This document shows positions 9,308 to 17,768 of a stretch of DNA of 33,774 nucleotides, piece after piece. The position numbers were made by a program, and so were the translations under genes. This DNA is from an uncultured Pelagibacteraceae bacterium (lineage in GTDB: Bacteria; Pseudomonadota; Alphaproteobacteria; Pelagibacterales; Pelagibacteraceae): positions 1-33,774 of the forward strand of contig CACJBW010000012.1 in assembly GCA_902591775.1 (NCBI GenBank), read 5' to 3'. Position 1 is the first letter of the stretch. Every line of letters starts with the position of its first letter. The notes under the pieces are model-generated. The model saw nothing but the letters and a program-made list of their open reading frames with translations. It did not search any database and had not been told where the DNA came from.

Positions 9308-9464
9308 ATTAGTAGTAATAATTTATATAATTGGAATTCTTATTGGAGCATTTGTTTTTGATTTGTGGGGTGCTGAAACGAGTGCTATTAAAAGTTTAGC
9401 GGCGATGTTTTGGACAGCATTGTTGCTTATAGCTATTGTATTTGCTGATAAAAAAAAGGAATAA
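9294..9464 (+). CDS. Small membrane protein, 56 aa, function unknown
   Basis: An ATG inside the last codons of the DUF1289 gene (14-base overlap, different frame) opens a 56-codon frame that ends in TAA at 9462-9464, one base before the stop of the convergent dehydrogenase gene. The product has two hydrophobic segments, about residues 5-23 (VVIIYIIGILIGAFVF) and 34-51 (LAAMFWTALLLIAIVFA), separated by a short polar turn, and a Lys-rich end (DKKKE). The reading frame exactly fills the space between the neighbouring genes. It resembles the 45-aa ORF at 11485 in layout. I do not recognise a named family. Confidence 0.65.
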   Translation: MTQTRLVVIIYIIGILIGAFVFDLWGAETSAIKSLAAMFWTALLLIAIVFADKKKE

Positions 9465-10319
9465 TTAATCTTTTTGTATTAGTTCACTTATAAACAAATC
9501 TCCATTACCATCTTCTACTGCTTTTTTGTAAAAAGATTTTTTTACATCAGCTAATTTTTCTGCATTACCTAAATCTTTTAGCATTTCATGGATATAAGTA
9601 AGATCTTTTAAGGTATTGGAAGTTGAAAATTTAAATCCAGTATAATCATTTTTAAGCACATTATCAAAAATTCTATTTAAAGCTGTTGAGTTTCCGGATC
9701 CTAATTTTGCTACTGCAAAAAGTTTTTCTAAATCAATGTCTAATTTTTTAGCACTCTTTATGAATTCTATAACATTTGTTGCAGTACCGAGTGACAAAAA
9801 ATTATTTAGTAGCTTTGACTTTGCTCCTTTGCCCACTGCTCCAAAATGGAAATAATCTTTACAAAATGTTTTTAAATAAACTTCAGATTTTTTAAAATTT
9901 TCCTCCGATGCTCCAACAATACCTCCACAAACACCTTCTTCTGCTTGAACGGGACCACCCATAACAGGGCATTCAATGTAGTTAATTTTTTGTTTTGAAA
10001 AAATCTGTTCCATTTGAATAGATCCATTTTGATTATGTGTTGTAACATCAATAATTAATGTATTGTCTTTTAGTAAAGTTGAGACTTTTTCAGCAATACT
10101 TAAAGCGATAGGTGTATTAGTCACGCAAAGAAATAATGCATCTAAATTCTTTTCACAAAGTTCATTGTAAGATTTTACCTCAATAGCACCATCACTTACA
10201 ATCTTATCTATCGGTGCCCTTTTTTTGTTTGCAATAACAAATAAGTTATTTCCTTTTTTTAAAATATTTTTGGCTATCCCATAACCCATATAACCAACAC
10301 CAATAAAACCTACGTTCAT
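9465..10319 (-). CDS. NAD(P)-dependent beta-hydroxyacid dehydrogenase (3-hydroxyisobutyrate dehydrogenase family)
   Basis: The protein is a 284-aa member of the family that oxidises or reduces short beta-hydroxyacids (3-hydroxyisobutyrate, tartronate semialdehyde, glyoxylate or related). The Rossmann GxGxxG is at residues 7-12 (GVGYMG). The substrate loop CPVMGGPVQAEEG (117-129) replaces the usual DAPVSGG. The catalytic motif G-x-G-x(3)-K-x(3)-N is intact, with Lys169 and Asn173. It stands alone between convergent and divergent neighbours, so context does not narrow the substrate. It differs clearly from the second family member at 19028, so they are not recent duplicates. Confidence 0.85.
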   Translation of the reverse strand: MNVGFIGVGYMGYGIAKNILKKGNNLFVIANKKRAPIDKIVSDGAIEVKSYNELCEKNLDALFLCVTNTPIALSIAEKVSTLLKDNTLIIDVTTHNQNGSIQMEQIFSKQKINYIECPVMGGPVQAEEGVCGGIVGASEENFKKSEVYLKTFCKDYFHFGAVGKGAKSKLLNNFLSLGTATNVIEFIKSAKKLDIDLEKLFAVAKLGSGNSTALNRIFDNVLKNDYTGFKFSTSNTLKDLTYIHEMLKDLGNAEKLADVKKSFYKKAVEDGNGDLFISELIQKD

Positions 10320-10330
10320 AATTTAAAATA

Positions 10331-10336
10331 ATTATA
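10331..10336 (-). promoter_or_regulatory. Possible -10 box of the beta-hydroxyacid dehydrogenase gene
   Basis: A perfect TATAAT on the minus strand lies 11 bases before the ATG, which would give an almost leaderless transcript. The -35 region at 17 bases is poor (TTTTTA). The 49-base gap must also hold the promoter of the divergent glycosylase gene. Confidence 0.3.
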
Positions 10337-10368
10337 GTATAAGACATTGAGATTAAAAATTAATATTT

Positions 10369-11043
10369 ATGACTAATGATTTTAAAAAACTTGAAAATTT
10401 GATAGTGGGCTGCAAAAAATGCACTAGGTTGGTCAGTTTTAGAAAAAAGATAGCTAAAGAGAAACGAAAACAATACTTAAATGAAAAATATTGGGGAAAA
10501 CCAATAACAGGGTTTGGTGACCCAAAAGCTAGAATTTTGTTTGTTGGTTTAGCACCAGCTGCACACGGTGGCAATAGAACTGGTAGAGTTTTTACAGGAG
10601 ATAGATCATCTGATTTTTTATACAAGTGTCTTTATAAAGCAAAGTTATCTAACCAGCCAAATTCAGACCACAGAAATGACGGACTTAAATTGAGAGATAT
10701 ATTTATAACTACTGCTTTAAAATGTGTCCCGCCTGGAGACAAGCCAACAAAAAAAGAGTTAAACACTTGCTTTAAATATTTTAATAAAGAAATTGAATAC
10801 TTAGAAAATTTAAAGATTATTGTTGCACTTGGTAAAATAGCTTTTGATGCTTGTATAGAATTTTACAAAAAACATTACAAAATTGATACAAATATTAAAT
10901 TTGGGCATAGTAGATTCTTCAAACTCCCAAATAATATTTTATTGGTAGGTTCTTATCATCCAAGTCCAAGAAATGTAAATACAGGCAGAATTAATGTAAA
11001 TAAAATGACTAATTTATTTATTAAAGTAAAAAATACTATTTAG
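10369..11043 (+). CDS. Uracil-DNA glycosylase, family 5 type (UdgB-like, iron-sulfur)
   Basis: The 224-aa enzyme would remove uracil and other deaminated bases from DNA. The family-5 active-site motif GLAPAAHGGNRTGR is at 60-73, with the usual family-4 catalytic Glu/Asp region replaced by Ala-Ala. The second motif HPSPRN is at 197-202. Four cysteines at 15, 18, 119 and 134 match the 4Fe-4S ligands of family 4/5 glycosylases. It is divergent from the dehydrogenase gene (49-base gap), and its 3' end overlaps the convergent thioesterase gene by 8 bases. No ribosome site is evident. Confidence 0.92.
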   Translation: MTNDFKKLENLIVGCKKCTRLVSFRKKIAKEKRKQYLNEKYWGKPITGFGDPKARILFVGLAPAAHGGNRTGRVFTGDRSSDFLYKCLYKAKLSNQPNSDHRNDGLKLRDIFITTALKCVPPGDKPTKKELNTCFKYFNKEIEYLENLKIIVALGKIAFDACIEFYKKHYKIDTNIKFGHSRFFKLPNNILLVGSYHPSPRNVNTGRINVNKMTNLFIKVKNTI

Positions 11044-11431
11044 TTAATTGTTCTTTGAGTTTTTCAGGCATTTTGGTTGGTTTGCCATCTTTATTAATTG
11101 TGGCTAAATGAACATCTGCAGTTAAAATTAAATTAGCTTTTACAAAAATATCTTGCTTCATTTTAATTGACACATTCTTTACTTCTATAATTTCAGAAAA
11201 AATATCAAGTTTATCCTCTAACCTTGAAGATTTTATAAAATTTAAATTACAAGATTTAACAATTATATATATTCCATAATTTTCTTTAAGGTTAGAATTT
11301 GTAAAGTTTACAGAGGCTATGGCATCAGTTCTAGCACGCTCTATAAATTTTAAATAATTTGCGTAATAAACTACTCCACCAGCATCTGTATCCTCATAAT
11401 AAACATTAAAACTTGATTTAAATTTTTTCAT
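11036..11431 (-). CDS. ybgC: Acyl-CoA thioesterase, YbgC/4-hydroxybenzoyl-CoA thioesterase family (hotdog fold)
   Basis: The 131-aa hotdog protein has the YbgC signature YYEDTDAGGVVYYANY (11-26), with the catalytic Asp16 present. The usual His of the VVYH element is Tyr here. YbgC-type enzymes hydrolyse acyl-CoA or acyl-ACP and are often encoded beside tolQRAB; no tol gene is in this window. It is convergent with and overlaps the glycosylase gene by 8 bases. Upstream, a 45-aa membrane-protein ORF runs the other way. The family is clear; the symbol follows similarity, and substrate is unknown. Confidence 0.88.
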   Translation of the reverse strand: MKKFKSSFNVYYEDTDAGGVVYYANYLKFIERARTDAIASVNFTNSNLKENYGIYIIVKSCNLNFIKSSRLEDKLDIFSEIIEVKNVSIKMKQDIFVKANLILTADVHLATINKDGKPTKMPEKLKEQLTK

Positions 11432-11484
11432 AAAAATAATAATATCAAAGTGAAAATATTTTTTATACTAATGATTAATACAAT

Positions 11485-11622
11485 ATGAAAATTTATATAA
11501 TTTGGTTAATTGGTGTTATACTATGGAATTTTGGATATCCAGAAGCCGCTCCAATCCTTGATGTTTTGGCTGCGATAATACTGTCTTTATTAAGTTTTGG
11601 TTTAAAAAAGTATCTTAATTAA
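11485..11622 (+). CDS. Small membrane protein, 45 aa, function unknown
   Basis: An ATG at 11485 opens a 45-codon frame ending in TAA at 11620-11622, four bases before the stop of the convergent DUF3047 gene. The product has two short hydrophobic stretches, residues 3-14 (IYIIWLIGVILW) and about 25-39 (DVLAAIILSLLSFGL), joined by NFGYPEAAPI, and ends in KKYLN. It fills the gap between the thioesterase and DUF3047 genes. It shares IYII, LIG, an Ala-rich middle, LAA and a Lys-rich tail with the 56-aa ORF at 9294. A TATACT lies about 16 bases upstream. No family recognised. Confidence 0.6.
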   Translation: MKIYIIWLIGVILWNFGYPEAAPILDVLAAIILSLLSFGLKKYLN

Positions 11623-11626
11623 AATT

Positions 11627-12289
11627 TTACTCAGAGGAAAAAAAAATATTTTGGTAATAACTAACTGCAGTTAGTTTTGAATTATCGGTATCTGCCATAA
11701 TTGCAATTCCTGAAAGCTCTTCAACGTCTAAATCATGAAATTTTTTAAAATCTTCCTTCACATTAGCTCTTACTGTAACCCATTCATTTAAATTTGACTT
11801 TGTTGAAGCTAGAACGCTATCGATAGATTTCTTTGTATAAGGGCTGGGCCATGTTTCTCCTACATTTGAATTGCTTGAAAAAACATAGTTTATAGCTCTA
11901 TTTGATAGTGGTGTTGCGCCAGTTTTTTTGATTACAAAAACTCTAGCAGCAAAATCATGACCTTTTTTAGTATTTTCTTTTATACCTTTAAGATCTTTTT
12001 CAATTTTCCAAGTAATATTTATAAAAGGGGTTTTGTCTAAATTAATTTTTATTTCTTTTCCCACTCCTGATGCTGCATTTTCTGCAACTGCTTTCAAATA
12101 ACTTCCGTTCTCATTATTTCCAATAGAATACAATGTTTTTGCATCAGCTCCTCTTACTTTTCTGACTTCTAATGAATTTAATTCCTCCTCAGTAAAATCG
12201 AAAACCATTAGTTTTTCAGCACAAACCGAAGATATAAATAAAAAATAAATTGTTATTATTTTGATAAATCTTATTAACACTCTTTTCAT
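11627..12289 (-). CDS. Secreted DUF3047 family protein
   Basis: The 220-aa protein begins with a signal peptide (hydrophobic residues about 8-23, then CAEK) and should be exported to the periplasm. The mature part matches my memory of DUF3047: the DFTEEE start, ITWKIEKDL, HDFAARVFVI, GETWPSPYT, and the ending ISGIAIMADTD-type strand followed by an aromatic segment (YYQNIFF). This is a beta-sandwich-like fold with no known enzyme activity. It is the last gene of a minus-strand set after the NCS1 permease and zinc dehydrogenase, with a 45-base gap. A functional link to them is inference only. Confidence 0.72.
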   Translation of the reverse strand: MKRVLIRFIKIITIYFLFISSVCAEKLMVFDFTEEELNSLEVRKVRGADAKTLYSIGNNENGSYLKAVAENAASGVGKEIKINLDKTPFINITWKIEKDLKGIKENTKKGHDFAARVFVIKKTGATPLSNRAINYVFSSNSNVGETWPSPYTKKSIDSVLASTKSNLNEWVTVRANVKEDFKKFHDLDVEELSGIAIMADTDNSKLTAVSYYQNIFFSSE

Positions 12290-12334
12290 ATAATTAAATA
12301 TTTTTAATTATCAACTATAATTTAAAATTTAACT

Positions 12335-13339
12335 TTAAGGTAAAAGAACAATTTTTGGTGAAGAACAGGTTCCGTCATGAATTTGTTTAAAGGCCTCTGC
12401 ACCTTTCTTTAACTCTCTATATTCTATCCAGTCTAATTTTCCTATTTTCTTATCTGCTAAAATTTTGATCGTGTCTTCAAAATCTTTATTAGTATAGCAA
12501 TAAGTGCCAATAAAAGTTACCTCTTGAAGAGTTGCTTTTCTAAAATTAAACTGCCCTGCAGGTTGGGTTAATCCAATATGTATTATTGTGCCTCCAGGTT
12601 TAATAACTGATATAGCTTGTTGTCTTGAAACTTCTAAACCAACTGTATCAAATACAACATCGAAGCTGTCATTTTGGACTTCTTTGTCTGATGGATTAAC
12701 AAATTTCCCCTCAAAATATTTTGAGCACTTTGTTAGTCTCAAATTATTGGGATCAGACATAACAATATTTTTGTTTCCTTTAATTTTAGATAATATTAAC
12801 GAGCACAATAATCCAATCGCTCCAGCTCCTTGAACTAAAGTTCTACATTCAGATAGAGGTTTTTTTAAAGAACTCTCTCCCATTAAGACTGCGTGCAAAG
12901 CAACTGCTGTTGGTTCTGCTATAGCCGCCTCATTAAGGTCTAAATGATCTGGCACCTCATATATATTTTGATTAGGAGAAGAAACCAATTCTGCAAAAAC
13001 TCCTTGTCTCTCGTAAGGTTTGTTCATTCCTAAGAGAACCCTATGTGGACACAAATGCTCTCGCCCACTTGTGCAATATTCGCACTTTCCGCATGTTATT
13101 AATGGATTTAAAACAGCATTTTTTCCTTGAAATTTACCATTTTGAATTATACCACTTACTTCATGTCCAATTATTAGTGGAGCAATTCTTCGTTCATCTT
13201 TTCCGTGATACGCGTGCATATCAGATCCACATATACCTGAGGCATGAACTTTTAATATGCTTTCTCCACTTGTCTCTACAGGGTCTTTTTCTTCTCTGTA
13301 AACCAATTCTTCAACACCGGTATAAACTAAAGCTTTCAT
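12335..13339 (-). CDS. Zinc-dependent medium-chain alcohol/polyol dehydrogenase
   Basis: The 334-aa protein is a medium-chain dehydrogenase of the sorbitol/threonine-dehydrogenase type. Catalytic zinc ligands Cys37 (GICGSD) and His59-Glu60 (GHE) are present. The structural zinc site has Cys83, Cys86, Cys89 and Cys97. The nucleotide-binding GAGAIG follows at about 170. It starts two bases after the stop of the NCS1 permease gene, so they form an operon, which suggests the substrate may be what the permease imports or a product of it. The exact substrate cannot be told. Codon use is like its neighbours. Confidence 0.85.
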   Translation of the reverse strand: MKALVYTGVEELVYREEKDPVETSGESILKVHASGICGSDMHAYHGKDERRIAPLIIGHEVSGIIQNGKFQGKNAVLNPLITCGKCEYCTSGREHLCPHRVLLGMNKPYERQGVFAELVSSPNQNIYEVPDHLDLNEAAIAEPTAVALHAVLMGESSLKKPLSECRTLVQGAGAIGLLCSLILSKIKGNKNIVMSDPNNLRLTKCSKYFEGKFVNPSDKEVQNDSFDVVFDTVGLEVSRQQAISVIKPGGTIIHIGLTQPAGQFNFRKATLQEVTFIGTYCYTNKDFEDTIKILADKKIGKLDWIEYRELKKGAEAFKQIHDGTCSSPKIVLLP

Positions 13340-13341
13340 AA

Positions 13342-14793
13342 TTATTTTTTATCTAGAAGATAATATATAAAAAACGATACGACAAATCCTAATATCCAAG
13401 AAAATGATTTTATATCTGAGAAATTGATATTCCATAATAATGAAAATGAGAATATAAAACCTATAATAAGTGAATACAGAGCTTTATAGTTCCAACCATT
13501 TGAATACATATATTCATTTCCATCTCTCAAAAAAAACAGATCTTTGTGATTTACTCTCTCTTTTTTCACCAGATAGTAGTCAGCAATTATTATTGCAAAG
13601 ATTGGGCCAAAAAATGCTGCAAGGCTATCTATAATATTTATTATACCTATTTGACTTAAAATAGAGGGCCACAAACCTCCAGCAATAAAACCAATTATTA
13701 AAATTAATACTCCAGAAGTTTTGAGATCTAAGTTATTAGGAATAAAATTTATTATACTATTTTGCGTAGGGACATAATTAGAAATTAAATTAGTAGATAG
13801 AGACGAAAAAATTATAAAAATTAATGCAAATACCGTTAAACCAGTATTGTCTAATTTTCCAATAATATCCATCGGCTTAGTTAATATTTGATCAACAATA
13901 ATAAGCTTTTGATTTAAAATAACATCTACTCCAACAACTATAGATGTTGCTAAAAATGAAAACAAAATCATATTTAGAAAAAGATTTAGGTTTCCCAATT
14001 TTAGATCTTTTTCTGTTTTGACATATCTAGAAAAATCACCAAAATTTAACAACACAATTGAGAAATAAGAGAAAATTGTACCCGTTAAAACTACAAAAGG
14101 TAAAACGTTAGATTTTGAAAAAAAATTTCCCTCTGTTGTATTTGATTTAAGAGACTGAAAAATTTGTGTTTGATTTTCTAAAGTTAAAATTAAAAAAAAA
14201 ACAAACAAACCTAAATAAACAAAGATTGCAGAAAATTGTAAAAATCTTTGATTAAACCTTTGTCCATTTGTGAATAAAAAATACTGAATGATAAAAGTTA
14301 GTATTAATGAAATCCAATCAATAATATTTAATCCAAGAAAGAAAGCTAAAAATACTTGACCATCTAGCATTTGACTATCTAAGTTATAGTATATAAAAAT
14401 TCTAATTAGATATGTAATTGATTTTGAAATAAAAAATGTTTGAATGCCAAACATAAATACTCCAATAACAGATCTTAAAAGACTTAAGTATTTGGCTCCA
14501 TTTAAGCCCATTGATATTCTAAGCATAACAGGAAAAGGTAATCCATGCTTTTGTGAAGGTTTACCGATCAAAGATATAAAAAAATAAATTAATATAGAGG
14601 CGGCTAATGAAGAAGTTAAGACCAAAACAGTACTTAGATTATATATTAAATATAAAGAGGCTATTAACGCAAAACCAGCAATGGTTTGGATGCTATTAGC
14701 CCAAAAGCAAAATAAATCAATTGACGTCCATGTTTTATTACTTGGATTAACTGTAGCTAATTCAAAATTTTTTAATTCTATATTTTGACTCAC
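13342..14793 (-). CDS. NCS1 family permease (nucleobase/cation symporter 1)
   Basis: The 483-aa protein is a very hydrophobic inner-membrane transporter with about 12 membrane segments. Family features include WTSIDLFCFWANSIQTIAG near residue 22, the GxPFPVMLRISMG-like stretch around 83-95, and FGDFSRYVK in the middle. Known NCS1 members import purines, pyrimidines, hydantoins, allantoin or thiamine with Na+ or H+. The start codon is GTG (14791-14793), preceded by AAGG at suitable spacing. It is followed two bases later by the zinc dehydrogenase gene and is divergent from the EamA gene. Confidence 0.85.
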   Translation of the reverse strand: MSQNIELKNFELATVNPSNKTWTSIDLFCFWANSIQTIAGFALIASLYLIYNLSTVLVLTSSLAASILIYFFISLIGKPSQKHGLPFPVMLRISMGLNGAKYLSLLRSVIGVFMFGIQTFFISKSITYLIRIFIYYNLDSQMLDGQVFLAFFLGLNIIDWISLILTFIIQYFLFTNGQRFNQRFLQFSAIFVYLGLFVFFLILTLENQTQIFQSLKSNTTEGNFFSKSNVLPFVVLTGTIFSYFSIVLLNFGDFSRYVKTEKDLKLGNLNLFLNMILFSFLATSIVVGVDVILNQKLIIVDQILTKPMDIIGKLDNTGLTVFALIFIIFSSLSTNLISNYVPTQNSIINFIPNNLDLKTSGVLILIIGFIAGGLWPSILSQIGIINIIDSLAAFFGPIFAIIIADYYLVKKERVNHKDLFFLRDGNEYMYSNGWNYKALYSLIIGFIFSFSLLWNINFSDIKSFSWILGFVVSFFIYYLLDKK

Positions 14794-14803
14794 TGATGTA
14801 ACC

Positions 14804-14832
14804 TTAAACTAAAATATTTATATGTCTATAAT
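14804..14832 (+). promoter_or_regulatory. Possible promoter of the EamA transporter gene
   Basis: A perfect TATAAT lies at 14827-14832 in the 65-base divergent gap, about 26 bases before the ATG. The hexamer 17 bases upstream (TTAAAC, 14804-14809) is a poor -35. Confidence 0.35.
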
Positions 14833-14858
14833 AGTGATATCCATAATTTTGTAATTCC

Positions 14859-15752
14859 ATGAATTTTCTAAAAAATAATATTGGCTACGTTTCTATGTTT
14901 GTGGCAGTAATAGGTTTTGGGTCAGGTCCACCGTTTGTGAAATTAGCATTACAGGAATTTTATGTAATGGATTTAATGGCGGTACGATTCTCTTTAGCAT
15001 TTGGTTTGATGTTAATTTTTGCTTTGATCATGAGGGCAGATTTAAAAATCAAAAAAATTGGGTTTACTCCTTTCTTAATGGGTTTATTAAATCCTTTTCT
15101 AGTTACTTTAAGTTTTCATATTGGTCTCCTACTAACCTCACCAGTAAATGGAGTTGCTTTAATTAGCACTTTGCCAATATGGCAACCATTTATTGCAAGA
15201 CTTTTTTTAAAAGAAAAAATTGAAATAAAAGTAATTATTGGGGCCTTTATAACAATTATTGGAACTTTAATTTTACTTACAAGTCAAACAAAATCAGGAC
15301 AAGGAAATTATATTGGTGATTTAATAATCTTTTTAGGAATGATTTGTGTTTCTATAAATGAGGTTTTGGGAAGAAGATTTATGCAAACTAAAGTTGATCA
15401 ATTGGGTGTTAATACGTATCAATATTTTATTGGTGCTATACTATCTTTATTGGTTCTTTTTGTAATTTGGCCAAATTCAAGTTTTGAATATCAAAATTAT
15501 TTAAATTTTTCTCCACCAGTTTTAGCGGCTATAACTTTATCTTGTATAACGTTTGGAGCATATTTGTTTTATAATTTTGCTCTTAGAAGAGTTCCAGTAG
15601 GTAGAATTAGTTTGATGTATCCTTTGACAGGTCCTATTGGTGCAACAATGTCTTGGTTAATAATCGACTCTCCAATTTCAACAAAGGTTTTTATATCTTT
15701 AGCAATAATTCTAGTGGGAACTATTATTCCTCAAATAAATAAGTCTAGCTAA
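14859..15752 (+). CDS. EamA/DMT superfamily transporter
   Basis: The 297-aa membrane protein has two EamA repeats, each of about five membrane segments. The first starts at GYVSMFVAVIGFGSGPPFVK and the second at about residue 150 (GDLIIFLGMICVSINEVLGR). The motif PVGRISLMYPLTGPIGA in the second repeat is typical. Members export metabolites or amino acids, but the substrate is not predictable. It is divergent from the NCS1 gene. Its stop codon overlaps the stop of the convergent dctM gene by two bases, leaving no space for a terminator. Confidence 0.88.
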   Translation: MNFLKNNIGYVSMFVAVIGFGSGPPFVKLALQEFYVMDLMAVRFSLAFGLMLIFALIMRADLKIKKIGFTPFLMGLLNPFLVTLSFHIGLLLTSPVNGVALISTLPIWQPFIARLFLKEKIEIKVIIGAFITIIGTLILLTSQTKSGQGNYIGDLIIFLGMICVSINEVLGRRFMQTKVDQLGVNTYQYFIGAILSLLVLFVIWPNSSFEYQNYLNFSPPVLAAITLSCITFGAYLFYNFALRRVPVGRISLMYPLTGPIGATMSWLIIDSPISTKVFISLAIILVGTIIPQINKSS

Positions 15753-17080
15753 GGTGATGGATACATCACCCCAGGCAACCACAATGCTATTTTTGGAAAT
15801 ATTATAATTAATATTAAACCAATTACCTGGATAACCATAAATTGCATCATGCCAAGATAAATATCTTTTAAATCCCACTCTGGAACTACTCCTTTTAAGA
15901 AATAAGCAGATAATGCAACAGGAGGTGAGAGCCAGGCGGTTTGGAGATTAACTGCCACTAATATTGCAAACCATGTAAGATTAAATCCTAACTCGATTAC
16001 TAAAGGTAAAACAATTGGTAATACTATTAAAACTATTGGTACCCACTCTAAAGGCCATCCTAATAAAAAAATAGCAGCCATTATAATTGCTAAAATTACA
16101 TATCTATTTACTTCTAAATTTAAAAGAAAATCAGTTAAAAGAGATGGGGTTCCTAATTTTGAAAAAACTGCTCCAAAAAAGTTCGATGCAGCAACTAAAA
16201 ACATTATTAGTGCTGTGATTTCTAACGTTTTCAAAAGGGCATCTTTTAAACCTGGTAGAGTTAATTTTTTATATGCTAGAGCAAGTAAGATCGCACCAAA
16301 TGCTCCCATTCCAGCTCCCTCTGTTGGAGTGGCAAGACCAAATAGAATACTTCCTAACGCAAAAAAAACTAATCCTGCAGGAGGAATTAGTCCCATAATA
16401 AATTCATACCAAACCTTAGCCATATTAGTAGGTTGTTCGTTTACCGGTAAAACTGGGCCAAGTTTTGGATTTAGATAACATCTTAAAGTTGTATAAGCTG
16501 CGTACAGACATGCTAATAAAATACCTGGCATTATAGCTGCAGCAAATAAATCTGTAACAGGAATTTCTAAAACAGGACCCATCACAACTAACATAATACT
16601 TGGAGGAATTAAAATACCAAGAGTTCCACCAGCACAAATCAAACCTGCTGAAAGTCTTGTATCATAGCCAGTTCTTATCATGGTTTTACCAGCCATAATT
16701 CCTAAGATTGTTACAGATGCGCCAACAATACCTGTTGCAGCTGCAAAAATAGTTGAAACAAACATTACAGCATAAAACAATGCTCCTCTTGTCTTAGAAA
16801 GCATTAACTGGACTGCATTAAACAATCTTTCCATTAAACCTGCTTGCTCCATTAAAATTCCCATAAATATAAAGAGTGGTACGGCGGCGAGTGTGTTCTC
16901 GGTCATTATCATATTGAATTGCAAAGTCATTAAATAAAAGACTAATTTACCAAAACCCCAATATCCAAAAACAAGACCTAAAAATATTAAAGTAAATGAA
17001 ATTGGAAAACCAACGAAGATTGCAAATAACATGCAACCAATCATTATTGCACCTATTATTTCAGGACTAAAGAAATCCAT
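15749..17080 (-). CDS. dctM: TRAP transporter large permease subunit DctM
   Basis: The large membrane subunit of a TRAP transporter forms the sodium-coupled transport channel. It has about 12 membrane segments and family motifs GFPISFTLIFLG (near 25), PLFIFMGILMEQAG and GGTLGILIPPSIMLVV. I choose the ATG at 17078-17080 (443 aa): it overlaps the dctQ stop as TAATG and has GGGAG about 9 bases upstream. An ATG three codons earlier (17087-17089) would sit directly on that ribosome site. The sequence is of the type that pairs with TakP/FcbT-like binding proteins. It is the last gene of the TRAP operon. Confidence 0.93.
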   Translation of the reverse strand: MDFFSPEIIGAIMIGCMLFAIFVGFPISFTLIFLGLVFGYWGFGKLVFYLMTLQFNMIMTENTLAAVPLFIFMGILMEQAGLMERLFNAVQLMLSKTRGALFYAVMFVSTIFAAATGIVGASVTILGIMAGKTMIRTGYDTRLSAGLICAGGTLGILIPPSIMLVVMGPVLEIPVTDLFAAAIMPGILLACLYAAYTTLRCYLNPKLGPVLPVNEQPTNMAKVWYEFIMGLIPPAGLVFFALGSILFGLATPTEGAGMGAFGAILLALAYKKLTLPGLKDALLKTLEITALIMFLVAASNFFGAVFSKLGTPSLLTDFLLNLEVNRYVILAIIMAAIFLLGWPLEWVPIVLIVLPIVLPLVIELGFNLTWFAILVAVNLQTAWLSPPVALSAYFLKGVVPEWDLKDIYLGMMQFMVIQVIGLILIIIFPKIALWLPGVMYPSP

Positions 17081-17736
17081 TATGGCCATCTCCCTTTAAT
17101 AAAAGCATAATAAGTTTTCAAAATTTCAGATATACCTTGTACTAAAAGTAAAAATGCACCAATTGGCATACAACTTTTTAAGGGCCACATAATTGGCATC
17201 CATGTTGTATCCATGGCTCTTTGAATTCTAACTTTACCGCCTAAACATTCTTCTAAATTTGATCTTCCACAAATTGAAGTATAGGCATAATCAAAACTTA
17301 CAAAGAAAAATACAAGAAACCCTGGTATAAAAAATAATAAATATAAAAATAAATCTACTCTTGCCTGATTTTTAACTGACCAATTTCGATAAAGAAAATC
17401 TGCTCTTATATGTATCCCTTTTGATAATGTATAGGCCGCTCCTAACATAAATAAAGCACCAGCTAACATTCTACTAATGTCAAATGACCATAAGGTAGGT
17501 CTATTAAAAAAATGTCTTCCAATAACCTCATGGATCATTGCATAAATTAGAAATACAGTTAACCAGGCGAATACTTTGCCGGTAATTAACATTTTTGAGT
17601 CTATGAATTCTATTGTCTTTGCCATCCAAGGAGTCATATCCTCGGGCATTTTTAAACTTGTTCTTCTTTCGGCTATAAGCTCGTCAGTAATATCAAGATT
17701 TTCTTTAACTTTAGGCTCTGAATCTTTATCAACCAT
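17080..17736 (-). CDS. dctQ: TRAP transporter small permease subunit DctQ
   Basis: The small membrane subunit supports the large permease in TRAP transporters. The 218-aa protein has a long polar N-terminal extension (about 55 residues, with DKDSEPKVKENLD), then four membrane segments at roughly 57-77, 90-110, 127-150 and 185-205. The conserved GAAYTLSKGIHIRADFLYR sits after the second segment. It lies between dctP, from which it is separated by a terminator hairpin, and dctM, with which it shares a base. The assignment is firm from position and sequence. Confidence 0.92.
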   Translation of the reverse strand: MVDKDSEPKVKENLDITDELIAERRTSLKMPEDMTPWMAKTIEFIDSKMLITGKVFAWLTVFLIYAMIHEVIGRHFFNRPTLWSFDISRMLAGALFMLGAAYTLSKGIHIRADFLYRNWSVKNQARVDLFLYLLFFIPGFLVFFFVSFDYAYTSICGRSNLEECLGGKVRIQRAMDTTWMPIMWPLKSCMPIGAFLLLVQGISEILKTYYAFIKGRWP

Positions 17737-17768
17737 TTAACAAGTATAGTTATTTAAATTAAATTTGT

